A DNA stretch of 64,000 nucleotides from Synergistetes bacterium HGW-Synergistetes-1 (GCA_002839185.1 PGXO01000011.1:1-64000); one strand, 5' to 3'; positions 49,544 to 59,333 are shown, counted from the stretch's first letter. Notes: generated by a model not told the origin, from the letters alone. Made by a program: numbers and translations.

Positions 49544-51688
49544 ATGTGGTTTATGATCGTTAAATTTTTTCTGAATCTTTTTTTCAGCATAGAGATAAAG
49601 GGATGGGAAAACTGGAAAAAAGCAGGAGAGGGAGTATTGATAGCTCCAAACTATGTATCCTTCATAGATCCTCTGATCCTGGCGGTATTTCTTCCTGAAA
49701 AGGTCCCCTTCGCAATAGAGAGAAGGCTTACCAAGAAACGATTCATCGGCCTGTTTCTGCCCCTCGCAGAGACGCATATCCTCGACGCTGACGCCCCCCT
49801 TACACTGAAATATTTCTTAAATTTGCTTAAAAACGGCGGAAGATGTGTTATATTTCCGGAACTCCAGCCCACAACTATTGGCAACCCAATGAAAGTATCC
49901 CAGGGTGTGGCTATGATAGCTGATCACACCAAAGCAAAGATACTCCCCATAAACATAAAAGGCACGGAGCTTACCCCCTTTTCACGCATACAGCACAAAC
50001 CGGGCCTGCGATTCTTTTCGAAAGTAACCATAACAATACTTCCCGCGACAGGAATAGATATCCCGGATGACCTTTCAGGTCCGAAAAGGGCCGCATCTGC
50101 GGGCAGAGCCCTCGAAAAGATAATGGACGAGGCTTCTCTCGCGGCCAGGGTCAAGGAGAAACCCTTCTTTGACGTACTTCTTGACGCAAGAAAACAGTAC
50201 GGAGGCAAGTTCAGGCTTTTCTGCGACCACGGGCAGAGGCCGATAACCTATAACGGCTTTATAACAAGAGTCCTTCTTATCGAAGATGTACTGAAAAACG
50301 CAGACTTGGAGGGTGATAACATAGGAGTACTTCTCCCAACCTCTTTGGGCGGGGTAGTTTCCATGTACTCGCTCCAGAAAATGGGGAAGATACCGGCAAT
50401 GCTCAATTTTTCACTGGGTGGCCGCTCACTTGTGAACTGCTGCAGGACTGCATCTGTCAAAACAGTTGTGACATCGAGAAAGTTTATTGAGCTCGGAAAA
50501 CTGGAAGCGCTCGTCACTGCTGTTGAAGAAGAAGGACTGAGGGTCGTATGGCTTGAGGACCTGGCACCGGGAATAACCAAAATTAAAAAGATCTCAGCTG
50601 CGATCAGGACGATCTTTATAAAATCAAACCCGGTCATAGAGGGAGAGACAGACAAGCCTGCAGTGATCCTTTTCACATCAGGATCAGAGGGGGCTCCCAA
50701 GGGTGTTGTCCTGAGTTACAAAAACCTTCACACCAACCATGCCCAGATGTATACGAGAGTCGACTTCTACCGGTCTGACAGGATTTTGAACACAATGCCT
50801 ATTTTTCACTCATTCGGGCTTTGCGGGGTGTTTATGCCTGTTACGCTGGGAATTTTTGTCTATTTCTATCCATCTCCCCTTCATTACAAGACGATATCCA
50901 CAATTTGCTATGATGAACGTATAACATTTCTTTTCGCAACGGATACCTTCCTTGGAGGTTATGCGAAAGCTGCTTCCGACAACTATGACTTCGCTACGAT
51001 ACGTATGCTCGTCCAGGGAGGGGAGAAGCTGAAACATTCGACCCAGGAGCTTTGGTTCGAACGATTCAGCATCAGGATCACAGAAGGATACGGAGTTACT
51101 GAGGCATCTCCGGTCGTTTCGAATAATTACTACGCGCATCATAAAAGCGGGACAGTAGGGCAGTTCGTTGCGGGAATGCAGTACAGGATAGAGCCTGTTG
51201 AAGGGGTCCATGAGGGCGGAAGGCTCTGGCTCAAAGGCCCGAACATAATGCTTGGCTATCTCAGGGCTACAAACCCGGGAGTTATTGAACCTCCCAAGGA
51301 TGGCTGGTACGATACAGGAGATATTGTCAGTGTAGATGAGGATGGTTTTGTCAGGATACTGGGCCGGGCAAAAAGATTTGCAAAGATCGGAGGAGAGATG
51401 ATATCTCTGGCTGCCGTAGAGGAAGTTCTTTCTGAAGCATGGCCTGAAGAGAAGCATGCCGTAGTTATGATAAAGGGGGGCCCGAGAGGGGAAACCCTGT
51501 CGCTTGTAACCTCAAGGCCGGACCTTAAGCGTGACGAATTGCGCCAGAAACTGTCTGACCTTGGCGTAGCAGAAATAGCGATACCTAAAAAAGTATTGCT
51601 TATGGAAGATATCCCCCTTCTCTCAACAGGCAAGATAGATTATGTCTCACTTGAAGAGATCCTTAAGGATACAGATGCGGATTCCTGA
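49544..51688 (+). CDS. Aas-like fusion: PlsC-type domain with altered active site plus acyl-ACP/CoA synthetase
   Basis: 714 residues. Residues 1-200 form a PlsC-like acyltransferase domain and 210-714 an AMP-forming synthetase (LFTSGSEGAPKGVVLSY, GYGVTEASPVV, YDTGDIVSVDEDG, STGKIDY). The same fusion in E. coli Aas reacylates lysophospholipids with activated fatty acid. Here the catalytic HxxxxD of the acyltransferase reads Y37-VSFI-D42, with Tyr in place of His, and the FPEG block is FPEL (104-107). The domain is probably inactive or altered. The synthetase half looks intact. Start ATG 49544 with GAGGGA upstream. It is monocistronic. Residues 1-20 are hydrophobic. Confidence 0.85.
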   Translation: MWFMIVKFFLNLFFSIEIKGWENWKKAGEGVLIAPNYVSFIDPLILAVFLPEKVPFAIERRLTKKRFIGLFLPLAETHILDADAPLTLKYFLNLLKNGGRCVIFPELQPTTIGNPMKVSQGVAMIADHTKAKILPINIKGTELTPFSRIQHKPGLRFFSKVTITILPATGIDIPDDLSGPKRAASAGRALEKIMDEASLAARVKEKPFFDVLLDARKQYGGKFRLFCDHGQRPITYNGFITRVLLIEDVLKNADLEGDNIGVLLPTSLGGVVSMYSLQKMGKIPAMLNFSLGGRSLVNCCRTASVKTVVTSRKFIELGKLEALVTAVEEEGLRVVWLEDLAPGITKIKKISAAIRTIFIKSNPVIEGETDKPAVILFTSGSEGAPKGVVLSYKNLHTNHAQMYTRVDFYRSDRILNTMPIFHSFGLCGVFMPVTLGIFVYFYPSPLHYKTISTICYDERITFLFATDTFLGGYAKAASDNYDFATIRMLVQGGEKLKHSTQELWFERFSIRITEGYGVTEASPVVSNNYYAHHKSGTVGQFVAGMQYRIEPVEGVHEGGRLWLKGPNIMLGYLRATNPGVIEPPKDGWYDTGDIVSVDEDGFVRILGRAKRFAKIGGEMISLAAVEEVLSEAWPEEKHAVVMIKGGPRGETLSLVTSRPDLKRDELRQKLSDLGVAEIAIPKKVLLMEDIPLLSTGKIDYVSLEEILKDTDADS

Positions 51689-51804
51689 TCAAAAGCTTAT
51701 GATCCACAGGTCGAGATGAGATAAGTATCTTTATCGATACTAAAGTCAAGATTAGGTATAGAATCCTTTTGTCCTGAACTATAAGAAATTTTCGGAGGTG
51801 CATC

Positions 51805-52938
51805 TTGTTGGATCTCTTTTCAAATATGATCGCAGCAGTTACCTGGCAGAACATGGTAATGATGCTTGTCGGTGCTTTTCTGCTCTACCTTGCAATTGAA
51901 AAAAACTTCGAGCCCACACTGCTTTTGCCAATGGGGTTCGGTACCCTTCTTGTGAACCTTCCACTCTCATCAGCGCTCGATCAGATGGCAGGAACGGAGG
52001 TCGTAGAAGGAGCACTGTCCATGCTCTTCAGGATGGGGATTGCAACTGAGATACTCCCTTTGCTTATTCTGATAGCGGTGGGAGCAATGTGTGATTTCGG
52101 ACCGCTCCTTGCTAACCCTAAAGTTTTCCTTTTCGGGCTTGCCGCTCAGATGGGAATATTCCTAACTATGGGGATCGCCCTCCTTCTGGGGTTCAACGTA
52201 TATGAGGCTGCTTCCATAGGAATAATCGGTGCTGCCGACGGTCCCACATCGATATATGTAGCGACCAGATTTGCACCTCATCTTTTAGGGCCGATATCGG
52301 TCGCCGCGTACACATATATGGCTTTGGTGCCGATGATCCAGCCCCCTGTCATAATGGCGATCACGACCGAAAAAGAACGCCGCATGAGAATGCCTGCTCC
52401 TACGAGGACGGTGACCAAAAGGGCGAAGATATTTTTCCCAATAGCTATAACAATGCTTGGCGGGATAATAGCCCCGGCTTCTGTATCACTTCTGGGTTTT
52501 GTTATGTTTGGGAACCTTCTCAGAGAGAGCGGAGTTACCGAACGCCTCTCACAGGCTGCACAGAATGAGCTGGCAAATATAGTCACTATTCTTCTGGGTT
52601 TTTCGATTTCAGCTACAATGACCGGAGAGAAATTTGTAAACATGAGCACCCTGGTAATAATCGCTATGGGGCTTATGGCTTTTGTTCTTGATACTGCCGG
52701 CGGGGTATTTACTGCAAAAGCCCTGAACCTTTTTCTTCCGGCAGGCAAGAAGGTCAATCCTATGGTAGGTGCCGCCGGCATCTCAGCCTTTCCAATGTCA
52801 GCAAGGACTATACAGAAACTTGGACAGAAGGCTGATCCATCAAACTACCTTCTTATGCACGCTGTTGGCGCCAATGTCGCCGGCCAGATCGGATCTGTGC
52901 TTGCAGGAGGAGTTCTTCTCGCATATCTGGGCGGCTAA
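51805..52938 (+). CDS. oadB: Na+-pumping decarboxylase beta subunit (OadB/GcdB/MmdB family)
   Basis: 377 residues, polytopic membrane subunit that decarboxylates carboxybiotin and exports Na+. GIIGAADGPTSIYVATRF holds the conserved Asp, and NPMVGAAGISAFPMSARTIQ is the second signature. TTG start with GGAGG 5-6 nt upstream. It stands alone, without the alpha, gamma or biotin subunits. The alpha-type gene lies at 63-1649. Which decarboxylase it serves cannot be told. Confidence 0.92.
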   Translation: MLDLFSNMIAAVTWQNMVMMLVGAFLLYLAIEKNFEPTLLLPMGFGTLLVNLPLSSALDQMAGTEVVEGALSMLFRMGIATEILPLLILIAVGAMCDFGPLLANPKVFLFGLAAQMGIFLTMGIALLLGFNVYEAASIGIIGAADGPTSIYVATRFAPHLLGPISVAAYTYMALVPMIQPPVIMAITTEKERRMRMPAPTRTVTKRAKIFFPIAITMLGGIIAPASVSLLGFVMFGNLLRESGVTERLSQAAQNELANIVTILLGFSISATMTGEKFVNMSTLVIIAMGLMAFVLDTAGGVFTAKALNLFLPAGKKVNPMVGAAGISAFPMSARTIQKLGQKADPSNYLLMHAVGANVAGQIGSVLAGGVLLAYLGG

Positions 52939-53115
52939 GGTTCACTGACTGTTCCACTGCTCTCTTTTTGTTTTCTCTTTCGGTCTGGTTTGTAATTTCA
53001 GGCTTTATTTCTGTCTGTATAAACGGCGTGAAATTTATTACATTTATTATTGAAACGTAAATTTTATTTATTTATTACGTCTGATTATTCTGTTATACTT
53101 ATGCAAGTTTAGGAG

Positions 53116-54471
53116 GTGGAGCGATTCCCACGGACACCTAGAAATATTTCGTTGTTTATTATTCCTTCCTCGATTGGTATCTGTGCTTTTTTGCTTCCCT
53201 TTGAATGGCACGGTGCTGTCAATACTCTTATTGGGCACTGCAAGGAATATTTACTTGCTTTATTGAAAGATCAACTTGGTAATCTGGTGTTGATAGTTTC
53301 TATTCTGACTATGATGCTTAGTGTTATTGCGACTTCGGTCCGACCTGAATGGATAATGAGAAGCCAGATATTCAGAGAAAATCTTATTTGCAACCCTTTC
53401 TGGTTCACAGCAAGATTTTCCAGTATTCCCATTGCAATGGCAGCAGTCTGGGGAAGCCCGGATATGTTCGGACTTTTGCTTAAAGACGCGCAGCTGATAG
53501 TGCTCAACCTTGTTCCTAAACTGATAGTGCTCACTTTCATAATGGCCCTGACTGCTCCGATGCTCCTTGACTTTGGCCTGGTTCAGTTCGTTGCGGTATA
53601 CGCAAGTCCCATAATGAGGCCTCTCTTTAAAGTCCCGGGCCGTTCCGCTGTCGATTGTATCGCTTCATGGCTGGGCAGCAGTTCAATGGCAGTCGTGATC
53701 ACTGCAAAAATGCACCACTGCGGTTACTATAATGACAGGGAAGCAGTTGTGATGGTCACAAGCTTTTCGCTTACGGGCATATATAACATATATGCTATAG
53801 CGACACTTCTTGATTTCAGATATGCTTTTCCCCAGATAGTGTTTTCAGTATATTTTACGATGTTTCTGCTTGCCCTCATCTTTCCAAGGATATGGCCCTT
53901 GACTACTATTCCGGAAAAGTACCATGGAGGCATTGACAATTATAATGTTCCCCAGCAGGAAGTGAGGCATGGTCACTCCCTCTTTGACTGGGCACTTTCA
54001 AGAGGTATAAATAAAGCAAGACACATGAATGCAGGATCATACTTCTATGAAACACTTTCCATAGCGATACCCCTCTTGTTCGGGACCATTCCCTTAATGA
54101 TAACTTTCGGGACCGTACTTCTTGTAATAGCGGACCTGACCCCTATCCTGGACATCCTTGCTTATCCTCTGTCATGGCTGTTGGAGATCATAGGCGTGCC
54201 GGAAGCGCCGATACTCGGGGGAGCTGCGATATTTGCCTTTATTGATCAATACCTCGCTGTTGCCTATGCACAGATGCTCTTTTCAGAATCGGCCAGATTT
54301 CTTTGTATATGTCTTGCAACGGTAGGCCTGATAAATCTTACTGAAATAGGAATACATGTATGGCACTCTTCGATCCCTGTAACATTCTGGCAAATGACAG
54401 TGATTTATTTGATGCGCATTGTTATGTCTATGTTCATACTTGTTCCCTTATCCTTATACTTCTTTTCTTGA
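53116..54471 (+). CDS. YjiH/nucleoside-recognition-domain membrane protein
   Basis: 451 residues with about ten hydrophobic segments. GSPDMFGLLLKDAQLIV and WLGSSSMAVVITAKMHHCG, with the Gate-type block APILGGAAIFAFIDQYLA, match the YjiH group of nucleoside-recognition (SpmA/FeoB-Gate-like) proteins. Function is unknown and transport is likely. The GTG start is directly abutted by AGGAG, which is poor spacing, and no better in-frame start is visible, so the N-terminus is uncertain. Confidence 0.8.
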   Translation: MERFPRTPRNISLFIIPSSIGICAFLLPFEWHGAVNTLIGHCKEYLLALLKDQLGNLVLIVSILTMMLSVIATSVRPEWIMRSQIFRENLICNPFWFTARFSSIPIAMAAVWGSPDMFGLLLKDAQLIVLNLVPKLIVLTFIMALTAPMLLDFGLVQFVAVYASPIMRPLFKVPGRSAVDCIASWLGSSSMAVVITAKMHHCGYYNDREAVVMVTSFSLTGIYNIYAIATLLDFRYAFPQIVFSVYFTMFLLALIFPRIWPLTTIPEKYHGGIDNYNVPQQEVRHGHSLFDWALSRGINKARHMNAGSYFYETLSIAIPLLFGTIPLMITFGTVLLVIADLTPILDILAYPLSWLLEIIGVPEAPILGGAAIFAFIDQYLAVAYAQMLFSESARFLCICLATVGLINLTEIGIHVWHSSIPVTFWQMTVIYLMRIVMSMFILVPLSLYFFS

Positions 54472-54568
54472 AAAGCAGACAAATATGAAGAAACCAGCAC
54501 CCTTAAGGAGCTCCTGATGTCCGATGTGCCTGAGCTTACGTACTCGGCAGCAAAATAATTCTATTGTC

Positions 54569-54597
54569 TTGAACAGAAATAGTGTATACAATATATC
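54569..54597 (+). promoter_or_regulatory. Promoter of the EamA-MFS-EamA operon
   Basis: TTGAAC (54569-54574), a 17-nt spacer and TATATC (54592-54597), about 20 nt before the first ATG. Confidence 0.5.
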
Positions 54598-54618
54598 AGT
54601 TTGGCAAGGGGTGATGAC

Positions 54619-55554
54619 ATGCCCTTATGGGGTTTTCTGCTTAGTTTTGTTACTGCGGTAATGTGGGCTGCGTCGCCGATTATGGTTGCGCGTGGAATGG
54701 CTCTGTCCAAATGTACCTCAAATGAGATAAATCCAATCCGCTCCATTTCATTTTTTGTTTTCACTTTAGCTGTCGCGCTGATATATACAAAGGGCAGCAT
54801 TCCTTTAGTCTCCTCTCCGAAAGCTCTCTTGTACATTGCAGGGAACGTGTTTTTGGGCTATATGGTTGGGGACGTACTCTATTTTATTGCCATCAGGAAG
54901 ATCGGTATCAGCCTTGCTGTGCCCGTCTCTAACGCATACCCCATTCTTGTCGTAGTGACGTCATGGCTGATGCTGGGAGAACCTATAACCCTGCAGATAG
55001 TGTCAGGCATAGTGATCGTGATCTCAGGGCTGTTATTGCTGAGATTTGGAGGAGACAGGCAGGATATGGATAAAGATGGACTGATCCCAAAAGAGATAGG
55101 CCTTTCAAATCTTATGAAAGGTTTTCTCTTTGCCATAGGCGCGGGCCTTTGCTGGGCGATAGGAGCTCCCCTGACAAAAATGGCAATGGTGGCCTCTGGT
55201 CTTGACCCGGTAGAATTAACTTTCTACAGGGCGCTTGCGTTTCTTATAATGGCATGGTCTTACAGGTTTCTGCTTATAAAATGCCGGCCTGGAGCGATCA
55301 TGCCGTTAAGTGGGGTTCCTTTGAAAGGCTGGACCTATTTTCTGCTAGCTGCAGTCATAGGTCTTGCTTTGGGCTCCATATTTTACGCAGTCTGTATCAA
55401 CTCAATGCCGGTAGCTGTAGTTACGGCGATCACCTCTACTAGTCCATTTATAGCAGCTCTTTTCGGTCACTTTGTGCTTAAAGAGAAACTGAGCAGGCTC
55501 CAGTGGGCAGGCGTAGTAATGATAATTTCAGGTTCTGTGACAGTGAGTTTATAG
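54619..55554 (+). CDS. EamA-family (DMT) metabolite exporter, first copy
   Basis: 311 residues, ten hydrophobic segments in two EamA repeats. VPVSNAYPILVVVTSWLMLGE and ITSTSPFIAALFGHFVLKEK are the repeat signatures. The ATG at 54619 has AGGGG 7 nt upstream. The in-frame TTG at 54601 has none. It is followed by MFS after 8 nt and a second EamA protein. Substrate unknown, family members export amino acids and metabolites. Confidence 0.85.
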   Translation: MPLWGFLLSFVTAVMWAASPIMVARGMALSKCTSNEINPIRSISFFVFTLAVALIYTKGSIPLVSSPKALLYIAGNVFLGYMVGDVLYFIAIRKIGISLAVPVSNAYPILVVVTSWLMLGEPITLQIVSGIVIVISGLLLLRFGGDRQDMDKDGLIPKEIGLSNLMKGFLFAIGAGLCWAIGAPLTKMAMVASGLDPVELTFYRALAFLIMAWSYRFLLIKCRPGAIMPLSGVPLKGWTYFLLAAVIGLALGSIFYAVCINSMPVAVVTAITSTSPFIAALFGHFVLKEKLSRLQWAGVVMIISGSVTVSL

Positions 55555-55562
55555 AGGCCGTT

Positions 55563-56837
55563 ATGCGGATAGTTGTCCCTGATTCACTGCGTGCCCTTCG
55601 AAGCAGGAATTACAGACTTTTCTTTATGGCCCAGGCTATTTCGCTGACCGGCCTCTGGATGCACCGAGTTGCAATGGGCTGGCTGGTGTTCAGGCTTACC
55701 GGCCTTAACAGCGCTCTTGGTATAATTGATTTCGCAGCCTCCATTTCGGTCTTTATATTTGCACCATTTGCAGGGGCTTTGATCGAGAGATGGGATCTTA
55801 GGAAGACTTTGTTCTGCTGTCAGGCCGGATGCATGATGGTAGCGTTTATACTTGCTTTTCTTACCCTTACCGGTCTTGTTACTTTCCACATGGTCATCTT
55901 TATGAGCCTGTTGCTTGGGCTTCTGGATGCTTTTGAACTGCCGTGCAGATATTCTCTTGTCTCCTACATGGTAGACAGAAGAGAGGATGTCCCGAACGGG
56001 GTTGCCCTCAATTCCATGAATTTCAACGTGGCAAGGATGATCGGGCCGACGATCGCCGGCTTTGCTATACACGCAGTTGGAGAGGGAGTCTGCTTTCTTA
56101 TAAACGGCTTTGCCTATTCTTCAACGCTTTTTGCGGTAAAAAAGATGAAGATGGAGCGTCCTCCGATCGGCAAAAGCGACGGCAGCCGGTCACAGCCCTT
56201 AAAAGATACTGCCGAAGGGTTCAGGATGGCCAGAAATTTTGCTCCGAGCCGCTATCTCCTTATGCTGATCGCAAGTACGGGATTCTTCTGCTTCCCAAGC
56301 ATCGTCCTTATGCCTGCAATGGCAAAAAGCGTTCTCGGCGGGACCTCGGAGACACTTGGCTTCCTGCTTATGGGAGTAGCGATAGGAGCTCTTGCGGGAT
56401 CATTTATAATGGCCTCACTGAAATCTTCGGACAGGCTTTACTGGTGGTGCACAAGGGCATGTCTTGCTTTTGGAGTTTCAGTAGTCTTTTTTTCGCTTTC
56501 AGGAAATATTTACGCCGGCATAGCACTTGCCGCCCCTGTCGGGTTCTGTATGGTAACAAGCACGATCTCGTGCAATACGCTTCTTCAGTCTATGGTCCCT
56601 GCCGGCAACAGGAGTAGGATAATGGCGCTTTATACGATGGCGATCCTTGGAATCCCGCCATTTGGCAGTTTGCTTTCAGGGAGGCTGGCTGATCATCTCG
56701 GAACTGACTGGGCACTTTTTATATGCGGATCCATAAGCGCAGTGATCGCGTATTATTTTCTTAGGAAGATCGACAGGATCAAAGACCAGATATCAAAAGC
56801 TCTTGAGGATCCGGAGGCAGTGCAATGGGAGAACTAA
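55563..56837 (+). CDS. MFS transporter (MFS_3/EntS-like)
   Basis: 424 residues, about 12 membrane segments. SLRALRSRNYRLFFMAQAIS, RVAMGWLVFRLTGLN and GALIERWDLRKT are the opening of the enterobactin-exporter-like MFS group. ATG 55563 has GAGG 5 nt upstream. The longer frame to 55503 reads inside the preceding gene. Overlaps the next gene by 13 nt. Export of a small molecule is likely, and the substrate is unknown. Confidence 0.85.
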   Translation: MRIVVPDSLRALRSRNYRLFFMAQAISLTGLWMHRVAMGWLVFRLTGLNSALGIIDFAASISVFIFAPFAGALIERWDLRKTLFCCQAGCMMVAFILAFLTLTGLVTFHMVIFMSLLLGLLDAFELPCRYSLVSYMVDRREDVPNGVALNSMNFNVARMIGPTIAGFAIHAVGEGVCFLINGFAYSSTLFAVKKMKMERPPIGKSDGSRSQPLKDTAEGFRMARNFAPSRYLLMLIASTGFFCFPSIVLMPAMAKSVLGGTSETLGFLLMGVAIGALAGSFIMASLKSSDRLYWWCTRACLAFGVSVVFFSLSGNIYAGIALAAPVGFCMVTSTISCNTLLQSMVPAGNRSRIMALYTMAILGIPPFGSLLSGRLADHLGTDWALFICGSISAVIAYYFLRKIDRIKDQISKALEDPEAVQWEN

Positions 56838-57739
56838 AAACAGAATTCAGCGCAAAGCAGATATTGATGGCAGATATGCTTCTGGTGCTCGTCGCCTTCA
56901 TATGGGGAGCGGGCATCCCGATGAGCGCTCTTCTGGCAAGGAGCATAACCCCTCTGTGGGCCGTCGCGTTAAGGATGCTGATGGCTGCCTTTTTTCTCGT
57001 ATTGATGTTTCCAAAGAAAATAATTACCTCGACGAGGCGGGAGTGGGCGATATCTTCTGTTCTCACTGCTGTTCTTACAGGGGTATTTATTTCCATGACA
57101 TTTGGCCTGGTATACAGCACTGCAAGCAAACAGGCCTTCATCGGAGGGTTGAATGTAGTTCTTGTGCCTCTCTTTGTTTGGATAATCTATAAGACGAAGC
57201 CAAGTTTATGGATCTTTGCAGGCGCTGGCATAACTACCGCAGGGCTGCTCGTAATGGGTTTTACTCCGGGGATGGAATTCAACATTGGAGATTTTCTTTC
57301 TTTCATAATGGCGATCTTTTATGCGTTCCAGGTACTTGCCGCAGGGTTTGGTGCCCGTAGGGTCGAGCCATATCGCCTTGTTGCCCTTCACATAATTATG
57401 CTTGCAGCGGTCATGACCATATTAGCCTGCATATTCGAACCACTGCCCGATATAGGGTCATTCGGTCTGAATATCTGGGCGACCCTGCTCTGTGTTTCAC
57501 TGGGAAACACGATATTGTGTTTCATCATCCAGTTCAAAGCTCAGAGGATCACACCTGAATCACATGTTGCGGTCATCTTTTCACTGGAGGGCCTTTTCGG
57601 TTATATGGTTGCCGTGCTCAGCGGGCAAGATCCATTCCACCTACAGGGAGCGGTTGGCGGTATGCTGGTCATAGCAGGCATGATGCTGACTGAAACAGAG
57701 ACTTTCCTAAAACACAGAAGATCTTCTGGGCAGCTTTAG
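56825..57739 (+). CDS. EamA-family (DMT) exporter, second copy
   Basis: 304 residues, ten hydrophobic segments. VAFIWGAGIPMSALLARSI and YSTASKQAFIGGLNVVLVPL then PESHVAVIFSLEGLFGYMV are typical of the YdcZ/RhaT-like EamA group. The ATG lies 13 nt inside the MFS gene, so the three transporter genes are translationally linked. This copy is distinct from the first one, not a recent duplicate. Confidence 0.85.
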   Translation: MGELKTEFSAKQILMADMLLVLVAFIWGAGIPMSALLARSITPLWAVALRMLMAAFFLVLMFPKKIITSTRREWAISSVLTAVLTGVFISMTFGLVYSTASKQAFIGGLNVVLVPLFVWIIYKTKPSLWIFAGAGITTAGLLVMGFTPGMEFNIGDFLSFIMAIFYAFQVLAAGFGARRVEPYRLVALHIIMLAAVMTILACIFEPLPDIGSFGLNIWATLLCVSLGNTILCFIIQFKAQRITPESHVAVIFSLEGLFGYMVAVLSGQDPFHLQGAVGGMLVIAGMMLTETETFLKHRRSSGQL

Positions 57740-57816
57740 CAAAGGTATTTTCTTAACCGGTGTATGTCTTATCAACGGACCTTTTATACTGAGTAAAGAT
57801 CCTGATAAATCAAAGA

Positions 57817-57857
57817 CAATGGACCGGCTGATGTAGAATGCCGGTCCATTGTATCTT
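57817..57857. terminator. Terminator after the transporter operon
   Basis: CAATGGACCGGC (57817-57828) pairs with GCCGGTCCATTG (57840-57851), 12 bp with an 11-nt loop, then TATCTT. It shares the stem word ATGGACCGG with the terminator at 21571. Confidence 0.75.
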
Positions 57858-57891
57858 CATGTAGAAATAGGACAATGAGTGAATGCTTTTA

Positions 57892-58644
57892 TTACATATG
57901 GCAGTTTGGCCCGCAGTACTTTGTAGGGTTCAATGCTGACTCAACGTGTCTTATCATGGTTATAAAATCAAATACCGGAAGCCCGGTGTGTGCGTGTACT
58001 GCTGCAGCAAATGGGGGAAGGTCGCTGCACTCAAGCTGTATAGCCGCCACTTCGGGGTGATCTTTAAGCATCTGATCACATACTTCAAGGATCTCTTTTT
58101 CTATAACGTCTGTATCCATTGTTCCTTTTTCTTCCAGAACGGAGGAACGGAACTCATATTTATCTTCCATTCCGTAAAGGACAACTGGCATATCAGGAGT
58201 AATGCCCACATTTCTGAGATGCTGTTCAGTCATAACAGAAGCGTTTGCCGATATTATCCCGACTTTCTGGCCCCTTTTGAGCGTTCTGGTTATAAAGGGG
58301 ACCTGAAGCATACTCGACATAAAGACAGGGATATCTACCGCATCAGCTATTTCCTGCTGGAAAAGAGCCATAAAGCCGCAGGCGCCTGTTATTCCACGTA
58401 CTCCTTCAGCTTCGAGTTTACGTGCTCCTTCAAGGAATGGTTCCAGGAGCGTCAGGTCCCGCTGATTCAGAAGCCTTTCTATTGAGGCCCCTTTAACTTC
58501 ATGGTAGCGAACAGGAAATGGATAGGTGGTCGCGTTTCCGACGTTCCCGGGTACACAAGGGTATGCGGCATCGAGTATCAGTATTCCGATCGGTTCACCA
58601 TCCCACGAGCGTGTCTTGCTTCTGATCTTATAAAACGACATCAT
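57892..58644 (-). CDS. Aspartate/glutamate racemase family protein
   Basis: 250 residues, cofactor-independent racemase fold. Two candidate catalytic Cys are in GVRGITGACGFMALFQ and AIQLECSDLPPFAA. The C-terminus ends with a CGPNCHM Cys pair, unusual for the family. ATG 58644 has GGGGGG 5 nt before it, and the frame to 58656 opens with TTG in that site. It may be an amino-acid, hydantoin or maleate racemase/isomerase. Substrate not assignable. Confidence 0.82.
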   Translation of the reverse strand: MMSFYKIRSKTRSWDGEPIGILILDAAYPCVPGNVGNATTYPFPVRYHEVKGASIERLLNQRDLTLLEPFLEGARKLEAEGVRGITGACGFMALFQQEIADAVDIPVFMSSMLQVPFITRTLKRGQKVGIISANASVMTEQHLRNVGITPDMPVVLYGMEDKYEFRSSVLEEKGTMDTDVIEKEILEVCDQMLKDHPEVAAIQLECSDLPPFAAAVHAHTGLPVFDFITMIRHVESALNPTKYCGPNCHM

Positions 58645-58676
58645 TATTCCCCCCAATTGAATAAATTACCTTAGAG

Positions 58677-58706
58677 AAAATAGCAGTTAAATGACCATAT
58701 TGTCAA
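58677..58706 (-). promoter_or_regulatory. Promoter of the racemase-family gene
   Basis: Minus-strand TTGACA (58706-58701), an 18-nt spacer and TATTTT (58682-58677). Confidence 0.55.
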
Positions 58707-58763
58707 GGATCCATCTAAATAGTTTAATTTTTGGAGCTGTTTTAAAAATACGCCGCATCACTT

Positions 58764-58792
58764 ATGACAACATCGATATTTGAATATAGAAT
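58764..58792 (+). promoter_or_regulatory. Promoter of tlpA-ccdA
   Basis: ATGACA (58764-58769), a 17-nt spacer and TAGAAT (58787-58792), about 38 nt before the tlpA ATG. Confidence 0.55.
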
Positions 58793-58829
58793 GTCAGAGT
58801 ATTAAATCTGAAAACGGGAGAGATGCCCC

Positions 58830-59333
58830 ATGAAAAAGGCCTTATTAAGCTTTCTTGCTGCAGTGATGATCATATCCAGCATTGCGCAGATCGCATCTGC
58901 AATAGAGATCGGTTCCCCTGTAAGCGATTTCGAGCTTGCCGATTTGAATGGAAAGAACATAAAACTCAGCGATTTTAAAGGAAAGACGGTAGTCATTAAT
59001 TTCTGGGCTACATGGTGTCCGCCCTGCAAAAAAGAGATGCCCGATTTCGACCTTCTGGACAAAGAGCTGAAGAAAAAGAATGATGCGGTACTGCTTGCCG
59101 TAAACATGACAGACGGCAAAAGAGACACGAAGAGCAAAGTCGAAGCATTCGTCAAGGAAAATGGCTACGGAATGAGGGTCCTCTTAGACACAGAAGGTAA
59201 AGCTGCAAAACTCTATGACATAAAGTGGCTGCCAACTACTGTCGTAGTGGATCGTAAGGGTAAACTTCACTGGCAGATATTTGGTGAGACGACAAAAGAG
59301 ACAGTGCTAAAGGTAATAAAGGAAATAAAGTAA
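58830..59333 (+). CDS. TlpA/ResA-type periplasmic thioredoxin
   Basis: 167 residues. Signal peptide (KKALLSFLAAVMIISS, cleavage near ASA), then a thioredoxin fold with WCPPC (near residue 67) and cis-Pro in KWLPTTVVVDR. It reduces or oxidises thiols outside the cytoplasmic membrane. It is followed immediately by ccdA (TAA then ATG), so electrons come from the cytosol through CcdA. The client is unknown. The genome region shows no cytochrome c genes, so maturation of other Cys proteins is possible. Confidence 0.92.
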   Translation: MKKALLSFLAAVMIISSIAQIASAIEIGSPVSDFELADLNGKNIKLSDFKGKTVVINFWATWCPPCKKEMPDFDLLDKELKKKNDAVLLAVNMTDGKRDTKSKVEAFVKENGYGMRVLLDTEGKAAKLYDIKWLPTTVVVDRKGKLHWQIFGETTKETVLKVIKEIK

